Assembly: GCA_026008535.1 (NCBI GenBank)
Contig: BRKX01000010.1
Coordinates: 26,732,001-26,796,000, forward strand
DNA from: Perilla frutescens
Taxonomy: Eukaryota; Streptophyta; Magnoliopsida; Lamiales; Lamiaceae
DNA: 64,000 nucleotides
Direction: 5' to 3'
Shown here: in pieces, positions 33,855-45,157 of the stretch
How positions within the stretch are numbered: position 1 is the stretch's first letter
Layout: each line of letters starts with the position of its first letter
Notes under the pieces: model-generated
The model's input: only the letters and a program-made list of their open reading frames with translations
What the model was told of the DNA's origin: nothing
The model's database searches: none
Position numbers and translations under genes: made by a program

Positions 33855-35700
33855 ATATATATATATATATATATGTATATATGGAATGGATCAAACATCA
33901 ACAATTAAAGCTTGTCAGAAGCTGTGTTTTTATATTTTAGGTACCCTCACACAATTACGATCAATTTGATATTTTTTTCTAATTCATATGTGCATACAAT
34001 CGTTTTTTCTGTTTTTCATTTTTGGTGGATTTGATGAATTCATCTAGTACTTTTTATGAGATTTGAAAGTCCTCTGAAATTTATTGAGGTTTTTTTTTGT
34101 TGCGTATGTGTGTTCTTTTTTTAGAGATATATTTTTGTTTATGGTTTATGATTTCAGATTTGCCGTTGATTAATTGTTGGTTGAAGAATTAGTGTATATA
34201 TTATTGTATTTTTATTCGTGTAGTATGATGTTAGCATAATAAGGTTGATCTGTTAGCATCATTATATTTTGTGTTGGCATTATACTTGTGTTATATATGT
34301 TAATATTTGTGCTAACAAACATTTTCACGTATGCTAAGTAAGATGTTTTTAAATGTTGATGTTGTGATATTATGATGACCTATACCAATTAAAGTCCTGA
34401 TTATTTGGAGACCAAAATAGATATATCAAGATGTGAGTCTTCTATAAAGTCAATGAAAGATTTATGAGACATGAGACACTAGAACATTGTTTCTCCAAAT
34501 GAAGAAATCTGGGCTTTAAATCGATTTTTATTTTTATTTTTTTGTTATAATTTTTTTATTTTTGTTTTTGGTGTTCCTGATACTCTGTACGTTTAATGTA
34601 GCATGGACTTCATTAGCATATTGTTTGAATTAATTAGTTAGAAATATATTCTATGTTGTATTCGCCTGACACAATTATTCAATGATAATGTTGTTTTATT
34701 ATAATGCTAATGAAATAATAACATATTGTTAATATAGAACATTATATTTACAAATAACAATATACATTAATGTATTGAGACTTTTAGCATTAGTTATACA
34801 ATGCTAATATCTTATTAATATAATGCTAAAGAAATCATAACATATTGCTAACGAAAGACAATATATTAATAACAAACAATATATTAATGCATTGAGATAT
34901 TTTTTGTATGAGTTTGCAAATGCATTGCTAATAACGTTATCATTGTCATATGCTAATAAAAATATTATAATAATGCTAACACAATCATGTGTCTTTCATA
35001 CTACATGTAATGATAATATAAATGAGTATTAATAATAGTTGCTAAAATATTTGATAACATAAATGAGTGTTGATGTTATTGCTAGCATTGCCATATGCTA
35101 CCGTTAGCATATAATAATGATAATAGTAAAATTATGCATTGTTGGCATTGTTGTATGCTAACAGAATCATTATATATTGTTATAAGGGTTTATTAAATCA
35201 ATTTTAGGATTCAATAATTTAATTTTATTACATGCCATCATTTACTTCTATTAGCATTGGTGTATGCTAACAGAAGCATTATGTAATGCTGAAGGAATGT
35301 ATTATATAATGCTAACGAAACAATAAGTAGTAGATTTGAAGTCAAATAATGCAACACCTAGTAACAACCTTCAATCAAATAACCATAACTTTGTACATAA
35401 TTAATATTTATTTGAAATTATTATTTTATTTTATTTTTTGTTGAAAAGTTGGTTTGACTAGCTTTCACTTGCCATTTAATTATTTCATAACAAATAACAT
35501 ATGATTATGTGTTCGTCAGTATATAATTGTGTCTCCATTAGCACGCGTCTTGTAAGTTCGTCTTATTTTTGCCTTGAAGTGAAAATTACCAAAATATCAC
35601 CTCGTATTTGGAAGTTCCTTTTATTTACAGTAATATCACTGCTTCTTTGACCAAATCTAGACCATTGAATTTTGAAGAATGTATGGTGGATATTGGTTTA
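33855..35700. mobile_element. Related element C with GCTAAC motif array
   Basis: From about 34200 to 35340 the sequence is crowded with TTAGCAT, ATGCTAAC and TGCTAATA words. A segment near 35650 (ACCAAATCTAGACCATTGAA) resembles the inner edge of the right ends of elements A and B. It begins after a TA run at 33855-33884. I could not fix its exact ends or a target duplication, and no coding frame is present. It is probably a coding-free relative of elements A and B. Confidence 0.4.
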
Positions 35701-36000
35701 TATATAAATTGTAAGGTAAATTTTCCAACCCAAATGATTTTTTCATAAATAGAGAGATCTATATTAGTTAATTAAAAACTATTTATAATTATTTAATTAA
35801 CTGGAGCCAATATAAAAGCAATCACAAAATGAATCTGCATACCATATATTTATTTTATATGTATATAGATATTTAATTCATAGCGACAATTAACAATGCT
35901 TTTTTTAAATAAAAAACTTTTATCTAAATTAGAAATATTAAAAAATCAATATACCATCACCCAAATTATATTGTTAATTAAACTATTTTCGAAACTAATC
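35701..36000. other. AT-rich spacer
   Basis: No feature was recognised in this stretch. Confidence 0.5.
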
Positions 36001-36052
36001 ATGATTTTTTATGCACTGACCGACAATGAGTTGTAGAATTTATCAGTATCAA

Positions 36053-37666
36053 GGGCAAGTTTGGTGGACAAAAAAGTAAAATTTTTTGGGAATATAATTT
36101 CAGGGAATGTGATTCTGGGGAAGTGATTATTAACAGAATCTTTATTATGTATTTGGAACATAACAAAGAAACTATCAGGATTCTCATTTTATTATTGGAT
36201 TAAATTTAAATAAGTAGAGAATTGAATATCTAATACACACACACACATCTTATTTCATACTACTCATAGTTTATAATTTTAAATTACGAATAATATAATG
36301 TTTAATTCTTAAATTTGCAACAGTACTATATATATATTGAATACAACATATTATTTCAATTTAAATAAAATGATATGACTAAAACATAATCAAGAAAATT
36401 ATTTCATAATTTTGGGTTAAAATCTTTATGATCAATTAAGGCAAATATTGTATTGTTGATCCAAATATTTTTTATTGAATTGAAGGTCAAAATTATCTAT
36501 ATAAATATTTTTTTCTTGAATTGAAAGTCAAAATTATCTATATATATGTATATATATATATATGTATTACTAAATTGGAGGTCAAAATTGACAATGGTAT
36601 GGTCGTCGTTTAATCCACAAAGTTGCATAAAAAATGATATTATTGGAATTTTGATAGAAATGACATAAAAATAATTGATAAAATAATTGAATTTTGGTCG
36701 GAATTTTGTCAATAAAAAAGTATCATGTTTTTTTAATTTCATTTTTCATTTATAATTTTTTCTACTTTTTTCTATTTTACTCATTTTCCATTGAAATACT
36801 TTTTTCTATTTTACTCATTTTCCATTGAAATGTTTTAATCTAAACTTAGTATTAATTGAAAAAAAAAGATAATAATAAAACTTATGTTATTCAATTTTTA
36901 AAAAAACATTTGTTATTTTTTGGTTAAAAATATGAATCCAAACTTTATAATAATTCACAAATAAATAAATAAATAATAATAAATGAAGAAATCCAAAAAT
37001 GAAACCATCTAATACCACATTCCCAGAACACAAGGAATAAGATTATAAGAATACCTACTTCATTCCAGGAAAGTTGCACAATTTTCCTTATTATGTGACT
37101 CATTTCTATAATACATAAAAAATAATCAAACACAATGAGTAAATTTTACTTTGGTCCCATTAGAATAGGATCAAAACATTTTTAATCCTAAAAGTTACTT
37201 TTTTGGTCCCAAATGATATTTGTTCAACAATTTTGGTCTCATTAGATATTTCTCTGACAATTTTAGTCTCATAAGATATTTTTCCGATAATTTTAGTCTC
37301 AAACTAATGAGATATTTGGGGTGCTAAACAACACATTGATTTCAGATTGACGGGATATCTTGGATTTTGGAACGCATGGTTGTTTTTATATGCATGAGAC
37401 ACATCTCAAATTGACCAAAATTGTTAGTTTGAGACTAAAATTGTTAGGCTAATATCTTATGGAACTAAAATTATCAGAAAAATATCTTATAGGACCAAAA
37501 TCGTCGAACAACTATCATTCGGACCAAAAAAGTAACTTGGGACTCAAAAGTGTTTTGATCTCATTCTAATAGGACCAAAAATAAAATTTACCCCAATCAC
37601 AATAATGTTAAAATAAAGAATTCGATTACTTTTCCAAGTCAAATTCCGTGTCAACTAAACGAGCCT
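36053..37666. mobile_element. PIF/Harbinger-like element
   Basis: The left tip GGGCAAGTTTGGTGGAC and the reversed right tip AGGCTCGTTTAGTTGAC match at most positions, and the GGGC..GTTTGGT form is common in plant PIF/Harbinger MITEs. A 3-bp target duplication is not seen, so the class is tentative. The interior has no gene. It contains the MULE-type MITE at 37137-37594. Confidence 0.45.
37137..37594. mobile_element. MULE-type MITE with long inverted repeats
   Basis: The arms are about 165 bp each and cover most of the 458-bp element. The left arm starts GAGTAAATTTTACTTTGGTC; the right arm, reversed, starts GGGGTAAATTTTATTTTTGG. Both continue with GTTACTTTTTTGGTCC, CAATTTTGGTC-like and ATTTTAGTCTCAAACTAA blocks. 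Flanks AAACACAAT (37128-37136) and AATCACAAT (37595-37603) match at 8 of 9, a Mutator-size target duplication. No coding frame is present. Confidence 0.82.
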
Positions 37667-37826
37667 AATAATTGTTATAATTTAGATACAATGTTAGATA
37701 ATAATTTATATCAATCGAATTTTGATGAATGAAAAACAGTCAATTTAGCAATCTAATTTTGAAATTAATCATGATTTTTGATAAATTCTATAACCTGTTT
37801 CAGTAAGTCCATAAAAAATCGTGAAT

Positions 37827-38794
37827 AATTAGAACTCAAACCTTTATCCATTAACTACAAACGAACACTCCTAAATATAGGGTTTTAATTTAATCAACAA
37901 TGTCTCTTGCTAAAAAAAAAGGACAGTGTCTGTCTAATTTTCTGACATATGTTCTCGACAAGACAATGTCCTAATTATTTCAACAACCAAAAAAAAAAAA
38001 ATTATTTCCACCACAAATACATCCCAAAAATATTAATTACTGTTTAGATAACATGAAATTTAATCAGCAATATTTCAATTATTGTTTTGCAAAACCAGGC
38101 CACATCTAAACAATTCGAAACCGGCAGAGCATCTGTTTCTGTGACATGCAGATCGACGTACTAAAAAAATCGACCAAATTTACGGATTAAAAATCACAAC
38201 TTTTATAATTGAATAGCAGATCCCTAATTTTAAGTTGAATATTGAAAACTCCATTAAAAAATATCTCCTGGCTATTTGTCAATCTAATCTATTTAATTTA
38301 TCATCCAAAGCAAAACTCCCCTTAAATGAAAATTATTAAACAGATAAATTTCGAACCCTATCTATCTGCATAAACAAAAGATGAACTATCCAAGCAAAGA
38401 GATTTCATTTTTCTATCCAAGAAAATATATATACATCATTAAGAAAGAACACTTCTCCTCAGGTCTCTCAGATCAAGATAATACACCCAATGAACACAGG
38501 CAAAACCATTTCACTTTTTCTTCCTGAGAACTAAATAATCAAATCTATAATTTGCAATAATCTTCATGTTTAAATTCAAAAACTACATGCAGAATATAAC
38601 AAGAATACTTGTCGTATAGAAAAAAGAATCTATAAAGAATACAATAGAAAACGAAGCAAATAGCCCCTCATATTAGTACATAAATCGCAAGAAAGAAGAA
38701 AATACATAAATAAACTAAAAATAATAAAATCAGAATCAAATCCTAACTTCAATTCAATAAATCGCCGAGATCGATCATCAGAAATTACAACCGA
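37827..38794. other. Spacer and probable 3' UTR of the Kazal gene
   Basis: AT-rich, without a domain-bearing frame. The right part, up to 38794, is probably the 3' UTR of the minus-strand Kazal gene. Confidence 0.5.
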
Positions 38795-39175
38795 TCAAAG
38801 AAGCCCAAACAATACAAACACGCCGAGCAATATTAGCCATATAATGTGAACCAACAAGAGGGCCTGGCCCGCGGGGCCCGACCCGCCATTGCCGACTTCA
38901 CAGAACCCGAATTTCTCCACACGGGCTCCCGCACAATGGGCCTCCGCGCAGCCGCACCAGTAGGTGACGCCGTCGACCCCACAAACCGGGTCGGGTCGGA
39001 AGCATTTCACGGGGCACATATCAGGATCCAAATTCAAAGGGCAGCCGTCATTTTCTTCCCGATCGGACGGCAATTTGAGCAAACCAGGATCTGATCGGAC
39101 GGTGGGGAGGAGAAAGAAGGCGAAAAGAACGGCGAAGATGAAAATTGAAGGTGGTTTGCCGGAAAATAGATGCAT
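38795..39175 (-). CDS. Secreted Kazal-type (serine protease inhibitor-like) protein
   Basis: The single-exon frame encodes 126 residues, the size of plant Kazal-type family proteins. Residues 1-28 are a signal peptide (IFIFAVLFAFFLLPTV core, cleavage after about Ser28). Residues 45-92 hold eight cysteines at 45, 54, 58, 65, 74, 76, 81 and 92, with the Kazal hallmark PVCGVDGVTYWCGC. Residues 104-126 are a hydrophobic tail that could be a membrane anchor or a GPI-anchor signal (inference). The protein should enter the secretory pathway; inhibition of proteases is known for animal Kazal domains but little proved for plant ones. The GC content is far above its surroundings. The start is the first ATG, after a probable leader up to about 39240, and the plus-strand frames are shadows. 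Confidence 0.9.
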   Translation of the reverse strand: MHLFSGKPPSIFIFAVLFAFFLLPTVRSDPGLLKLPSDREENDGCPLNLDPDMCPVKCFRPDPVCGVDGVTYWCGCAEAHCAGARVEKFGFCEVGNGGSGPAGQALLLVHIIWLILLGVFVLFGLL

Positions 39176-39240
39176 TTCGGCGACCTGAAGATCGCCTTCC
39201 GACAGTGCCTCAATCGATCTATCTTCTTTCCTCCGATAAA

Positions 39241-40309
39241 AACGGCGTTGGGCGCTATAATTTTCGAATTCTAGGGTTTCTTTTCTTCGTGAAATTCGAT
39301 TCGGGGGTTTTTTCTAGAAAATAAAAGGGAGTTCCTTGTTGTAGACTTGGCGTGACGAGGCATTGTTGGACTGATTCATTTCTTTTATTCATTTGTAAAT
39401 TGTATGTAAATTAGGTAATTATTGTTTAGTCAATGGATGATTGAATGTAGATGACCAATTTACCTTTTATATCATAACGAAATCAGGCAAGCATATATTC
39501 TATCAATTATTTGAAGACAAACCATATAATTCTATTAATTTATAATAACAATAAGATAATTCCTAGAAACATGACACATTAATTTTCAACTATAAATTAT
39601 GTAAATATTATGATATGTAAGACGATTAACCTTGATAATATAATTATAGACATATTTTTCTGACGCGGATGAATTTATTTTTATACTAAGAATATAAATT
39701 CTCTTAATTTTTCTCTATTTATATTTCTAGAATCTTAATTGTCTACGATAGTTTATAAATTAGTATTAGGTGGAGAAGATGTGATTTGCCAGCCTTTACA
39801 TATGAATCGATGGTGGTGATTGATTTTTAAATTTCGACCTGTTCAACTACATAACACCTATAATGTATGGTGATAAATTATTTTTTCCGACCCTACTTTT
39901 TTATTTTTTATTTGCCTACAGAACGTGAATTAATCACGAAAGGTCCAAATCCTAATATAGTCTGTTTAATTTATGGTTATCTAACCACAGAGCATCAGAT
40001 AATATGTTAATGGCATAATTATATCTAATTACATATATTTATGTGTATTAAAACAATTTCGCGATCAATCAATATTTATGTAGTTAATCGAAGACTTATT
40101 TACTAGAAAATATAGAGAGAATAGATATTTATGACAATCTAATATTTTATTTATTTAAAAGAGGTGTGATATGTAATCCAATCCTAAATATGATTATGAA
40201 AAATATTAGACTAAATTAAACTGTCGTTCATCATCATACCATATTAATTAGACAAACACTCATGCCAGATATGCGAATTGTGCATCGATCCGACCCGACA
40301 CCTAAAAAA
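39241..40309. other. Spacer upstream of the Kazal gene
   Basis: The part next to 39241 is the Kazal gene promoter region; no strong TATA box was seen. The rest is AT-rich with no recognised feature. Confidence 0.5.
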
Positions 40310-40925
40310 GGGTTAATTGCCTTAAAATACATAAATTTTGTAGTGTTTTTTATTTTTCACACATTTTAAAAACCGCAATTTTAATGGCATGAACTTAGCC
40401 CTTGTTTATATTTTGACATGATTTTCAAATTCCAGCCAATTGAATCTGACGTGGCTACCGAAGACTGCCATATGTACATCTACATGGACACCAAATTGCG
40501 TTAAAATACATGAACTTCAGACTGATTTTATTTTTTCACAAAAATTAAAAATGACTAATTTTGTTTTCGAATTTTTGTGTAATGCGACAAATTCATCAAT
40601 TATTTCTATAAATTTGTTGTAGCAGATATTGTATTTTATCATTCGATATGTTGCTTATAGAAATTATATTCATTTTCAATATGTGTACAATGAATTATTA
40701 TTATAAATTTTGTCTAAAATTATAATTAACGATAAACTAATCTACAAAATAAGCAAATACATATAATGAAATTTGTTTGATTTTTCTCAGTCCAACAATA
40801 TATAAAATTCATGCTCGAATAAATAAAATAAAATAACAATCACACCTTTTTAGTTCTCTATTTGAAGAAAAATATCCAACTTAAGCCAGTGTAATGTTGG
40901 GTATTCAAAATAATAACATTCTATT

Positions 40926-40926
<1 letters not shown>

Positions 40927-40961
<35 letters not shown>
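40927..40961. repeat. (TA)n microsatellite
   Basis: A run of about 16 TA units within the left half of the split element. Confidence 0.9.
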
Positions 40962-40963
<2 letters not shown>

Positions 40964-41263
40964 TATATTTGAATTTTTGATAAAACAATTATCAAGTCAA
41001 TAATGGTCTGTGAGGACCATGACATATCGTATATGTTGATGAATATTATTACACAACTAATTAATTAAGTTTAAAAGTAAGTGATCATATAGAATCTATA
41101 TATTAAATTTTCATTTATGTTTAATAGCATTTTAAAGATAGCTTTATACGTTAGATAATCTCAAATAATTTTATAATTGAACATTTTCATTAACATTGTT
41201 GAACAAATTTTTAATTCGTTTATTTATTATTCTTCAAACCTATCAATAATATAAGTATATAAT

Positions 41264-42705
41264 TGTTAGTTTTGTATACTGGAAGACTTGTCTTTGTATA
41301 CTTTTCTGATGATATGATGATATGAAATGAAAGTTATTGCAGTCACTGTTTGCATTTAGATTATGTTCTATAATTGTTCTATGCAATGTTCCATATACTT
41401 ACATTGTAGATGATATGGTGTGGGGAGTCACACGGTAAAGATCATATCATTAGAACCTTGTAAAGTATTAAAGAGCTCACGGCTTAGATGGTCCTGAACA
41501 CACCATCGGTACACCGTAGAATAATCTGATAAGTTACTTTATCTTGACCAACTGATTATTCTAGTACACTCGTTAGTGTATTGAGGAGGATCACGATAGG
41601 ATACTATTCTCTGTCTCTGACCCAGTTACTGAGAGAATAAAGATCCACAGAGTTCGGGTTCTGAACTCATGTGATATTGGCGAGCCTATGTGTGCGTTGT
41701 TTATTATTTTGATTTATCAATGGGTGAGATCTTTTCGTAGATCGAATTCGATATCTTGGGTAATAACAATGTATACATGATGTCTCGAGCAGTATGCATG
41801 AGCACTGTGTCCTGGTGCGCCAGGTTGATGATGTTCTCTTGAGGAAGCACAAGTTCATGTTGAAACCCTGCAGGTGGAATTTATTCCGTACATGAATAAA
41901 GCTTGTGTAGTACTACTCAATGTTTTAGATGTTAATTAATTATAGCTATCAGAGGCTTACATAATTAATTAATGAACATTATATCTTAAACACGGGGAAT
42001 GGCTGGACTAAAGGAGAAAGCATATTCGTAAATATGTATTAAATTGGTAGGTCAGTTTTACTTCTTTAGTGGAATAAAAGTAAAATTTAATTTATTTAAT
42101 TATATCCTAGGTTTATTGGATATTAAATAAATTAGTGGGCCAATTTAATATTCTTCTAGATCCCTGTTGTAGCCCAATTGACTGATAGTGGACTGGATAT
42201 TGAACTTGATATAGAGGCCCAAGCCCAGTAGGGCTGGAACATGAAATTTCGCCCCTCCCTATATATAAGGGGAGGGGGGGCACGAAATTTTGATGATGTT
42301 ATTCATAGGAAATCAGCTCCTCTTAGTCTCTCAAAGTTATCCACAGATTTCACAATTCTATCTAGTAGATTTCAGCCCACTCTGAATCTAGTTACAGTCC
42401 GGGAATACAACAGAAGATCTTGGAGTAGAATCTGTGGTGCTCGATTTTTTGAGGTGTTAGATGGCGCCACACAGTGTTCATTCAACAGCAAGATTAGATC
42501 TTTAATCTTGTCCACAGACCGTCTATCGATTTGTAAGTAGATTCGTTTCTATGTCTTCCGCTTTATTAGATTCGAATCTGCTTTGCATGCTTTTTGATTA
42601 GACTGTGATAAACATGCATGTTACATAAAATTATGATTTGCATGAACATGGATTAATGAACAACCAAATGATCCTGCGGTGGCTTAATTCGAAAAAACCC
42701 CAACA
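41264..42705 (+). repeat. 5' LTR of the Copia element
   Basis: It runs TGTTAGTTTT...CCCCAACA, 1442 bp. A TATATATAAGG TATA box lies at about 42260, after GCCCAA boxes, as in other Copia U3 regions. The 99-residue frame inside it is not a gene. Confidence 0.95.
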
Positions 42706-42707
42706 AC

Positions 42708-42719
42708 TGGTATCAGAGC
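42708..42719 (+). other. Primer binding site (initiator Met tRNA)
   Basis: TGGTATCAGAGC lies two bases after the 5' LTR, the standard Copia primer site. Confidence 0.95.
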
Positions 42720-42779
42720 GGGTTTTGGCACTGTTCTAGGATTAATCCGGGCATGAATTCGAATCGCATAATTAAATTT

Positions 42780-43980
42780 GTTGATAAATTTATGGTGTTT
42801 AAATTTTCAGATTTAATTGGCTATGTATTTCGATTTTATGGTATTCAAAACTTGGAAGAATTTGAGATGTAAAAATCAAGAATTCTAGTTTTGATGGCAG
42901 TTGAATTTTCGGTCTCTATGGATTAAATTTGGGATGATATTTGATGTTCTTCAAATTTCCAGATTTAATTCTCATAGGGGTCGAAAATTTGGAGATCAAA
43001 TTTTCGAATTTGATGTGTTAAAAATTCCCTAATTTGTGTGTTAAAATTTTCGATACCTAGGAAATAAATTTGGATAGATTTTTGATCAACATCAAAATTT
43101 CCAGATTTGTTTATGGTGTGGTTCGAATTTTTTGATGGTTAGATTTGGATTTGGTGATTTTTGATGTATATCAAAGATTGCCTAATTCTAATCTAGATAG
43201 GTTTGAAATTAGATTTTTAAATTTGGTAATTTTTGAAGTGGATCAAAATTTCCAGATTTTTATTCTTGAAAATTTCGAAACCTATAGCTATATAATTTGG
43301 AATAGTTTTTTGATTAATGTCAAAATTTCCAAATGTGAAATATAGTGTAATTTTTGATTTTTAATAAATTAATTTGAAGAAGATTTTGATGAAAATCAAA
43401 TTTTCAGATTTATTAATTAATGTGGATCGAAAATTTGGTTGTTGGATTAAAGATTTGATGTTATTTGATGTATATCTTATTTTACCTAATTTTAATCTAG
43501 ATAGATTTGAAAATAGAATTTTAAATTTGGAAGAATTTGAAGTGGATCAAATTTCCAGATTTATTATTCTTGTAATTTTCGAATTTTATGGATTAAAAAA
43601 TTGGATAAGGTGATTTTGGATATATACAAATAATTATCAAAATCTAATTGTGATAAGATTTTAAATTTGGATAAGTTTTGGAAGATTTTGGATTGGAATC
43701 AAATCTCCAAACTTTATCCTTGAAGATTTAGATTCTTATGGATAATATTTGGATTAGATTTTTGATTTATATCAATATATCCAATTATTATTTAATTAGG
43801 GTGGATAGAAAATATTAAATAAATTTGGTGGATAATTATAATTAATTTCCATATTTATTTAAGTGATATTTTCAAAAATAACAAGATTAAAATTGGTGGA
43901 TATTTTTTTAATTTCTAATTTTTATCTTGTGGATAATATCGAATTAATTAATTTAATTAATTGTAAAATTCGATTATTAT
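42780..43980 (+). repeat. Degenerate tandem repeats in the Copia leader
   Basis: The phrases ATCAAAATTTCCAGATTT, GAAAATTTGGA and TTGATGTATATCA recur about every 100-120 bp over more than 1 kb. The leader between primer site and polyprotein is about 2.4 kb, long for a Copia element. No frame with a domain is present. A second pair of words (CACACGATCGTGGCTTAT and CACACTATCGTGGCTTAT) occurs at about 44904 and 45044. Confidence 0.7.
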
Positions 43981-45157
43981 TTAATATTCATGCATAGATA
44001 TCATATGTTATTTTATGTGGATCATATAATACATGATTGTTGGTTTTGTAGACTGTGTTTGTTTGCAGGTTTACCAACTATCATGGCTCCTTTATTTTAT
44101 GTGATGTATGTTTATGTTGAATGGATGTTTGGCCGTATGCCGGTTTGGCTACGTGATTTTAATCCATGAGAAAATCCATGGATTAGGTCTAGGTTTTATT
44201 TTACGTTGGTTTAATGTAATAGATATAAAGCTGTTAGACGAGTTTTTGAGTTCTAATTTTTATTCTAGCAATATTAGATTTTTCCTTTCGGAATAGATAG
44301 TCTGTATTGAATAAAGATCGGAGATCAACTTAAAAGAAGGAAAGTGGTTCAGCACCAAAAGGAAAGGTTCACCGGTTCATGTCCCGAAACCCTAAATGGA
44401 GCTAGGATTTTCGGCGAGGCGCGGTGAAGAGGCGGCGGCCATAAGCTGTTTCCGGAGCTGACTTTCCAATTTTATCTCATCAATCAACATGAGATATAAG
44501 CCATGATAGTTGGAATATTACTGTTGCTTATTATGTTGAAGCATGCAATGGATGTTTATCATTTTATGTGATGTTTGCATGTTCGATAATGGGATAAAAT
44601 GAAACCTTAAACATAAATAACTAAGTGGGAGAGATTCATACCAAAGTATGTAGAAATCTCATACGGTCTCCATTAAAATCTGGTTTAATTGAGAAGTGAT
44701 GGGCATGCGCGTTGACATCGGTCTTCCTCCATATCGGATGTGTCATATCACAGATTTCTCTAGAAATTAAATCTCCTAAATGGATAGCTGTAGAACACTA
44801 TTAGGACTAACTGACTCCTCCATCTGGAACGGTTAAATTCGAGTAGTGATCTTGGTGCGAAGATAATGGTGTGCACACTTAGATGTAATTTATTAATAAA
44901 CGTCCACACGATCGTGGCTTATCAGTTAGACGATTATATGACCGTGTTAATTATCCGGCTATTAATTTGCTTATTGTAAGGAAACTCAACTGGAGGCAAA
45001 TTAAAGGTTTAACCTATTTAAAGATGTTTTTTATAAATGTTCACACTATCGTGGCTTATGAAAGACATTTTTAAAGTGTCGGTGGAAAAGTATATAATTT
45101 TTATGAGGCTTTCGATTATATACTGTTTATCCTAAACGTGTTTTGTGACTGTACTAC

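Larger units (their letters stand above)
36001..37826. mobile_element. Outer inverted-repeat element, interrupted
   Basis: The left arm at 36001-36046 (ATGATTTTTTATGCACTGAC ... GTAGAATTTATC) returns in reverse at about 37778-37826 (GATAAATTCTATAACC ... GTCCATAAAAAATCGT). The arms are about 45 bp and imperfect. The element encloses the Harbinger-like element at 36053-37666. Its own ends beyond these arms were not fixed. Confidence 0.4.

Noticed and set aside
42241..42540. 99-residue frame repeated at 49740-50039
   Set aside because: It is the same stretch of the two Copia LTRs, starting at the TATA region. It is not a separate gene.
44440..44460. Short GC-rich coding-like text (GGCGAGGCGCGGTGAAGAGG) in the Copia leader
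   Set aside because: Too short to assign as a captured host gene fragment.
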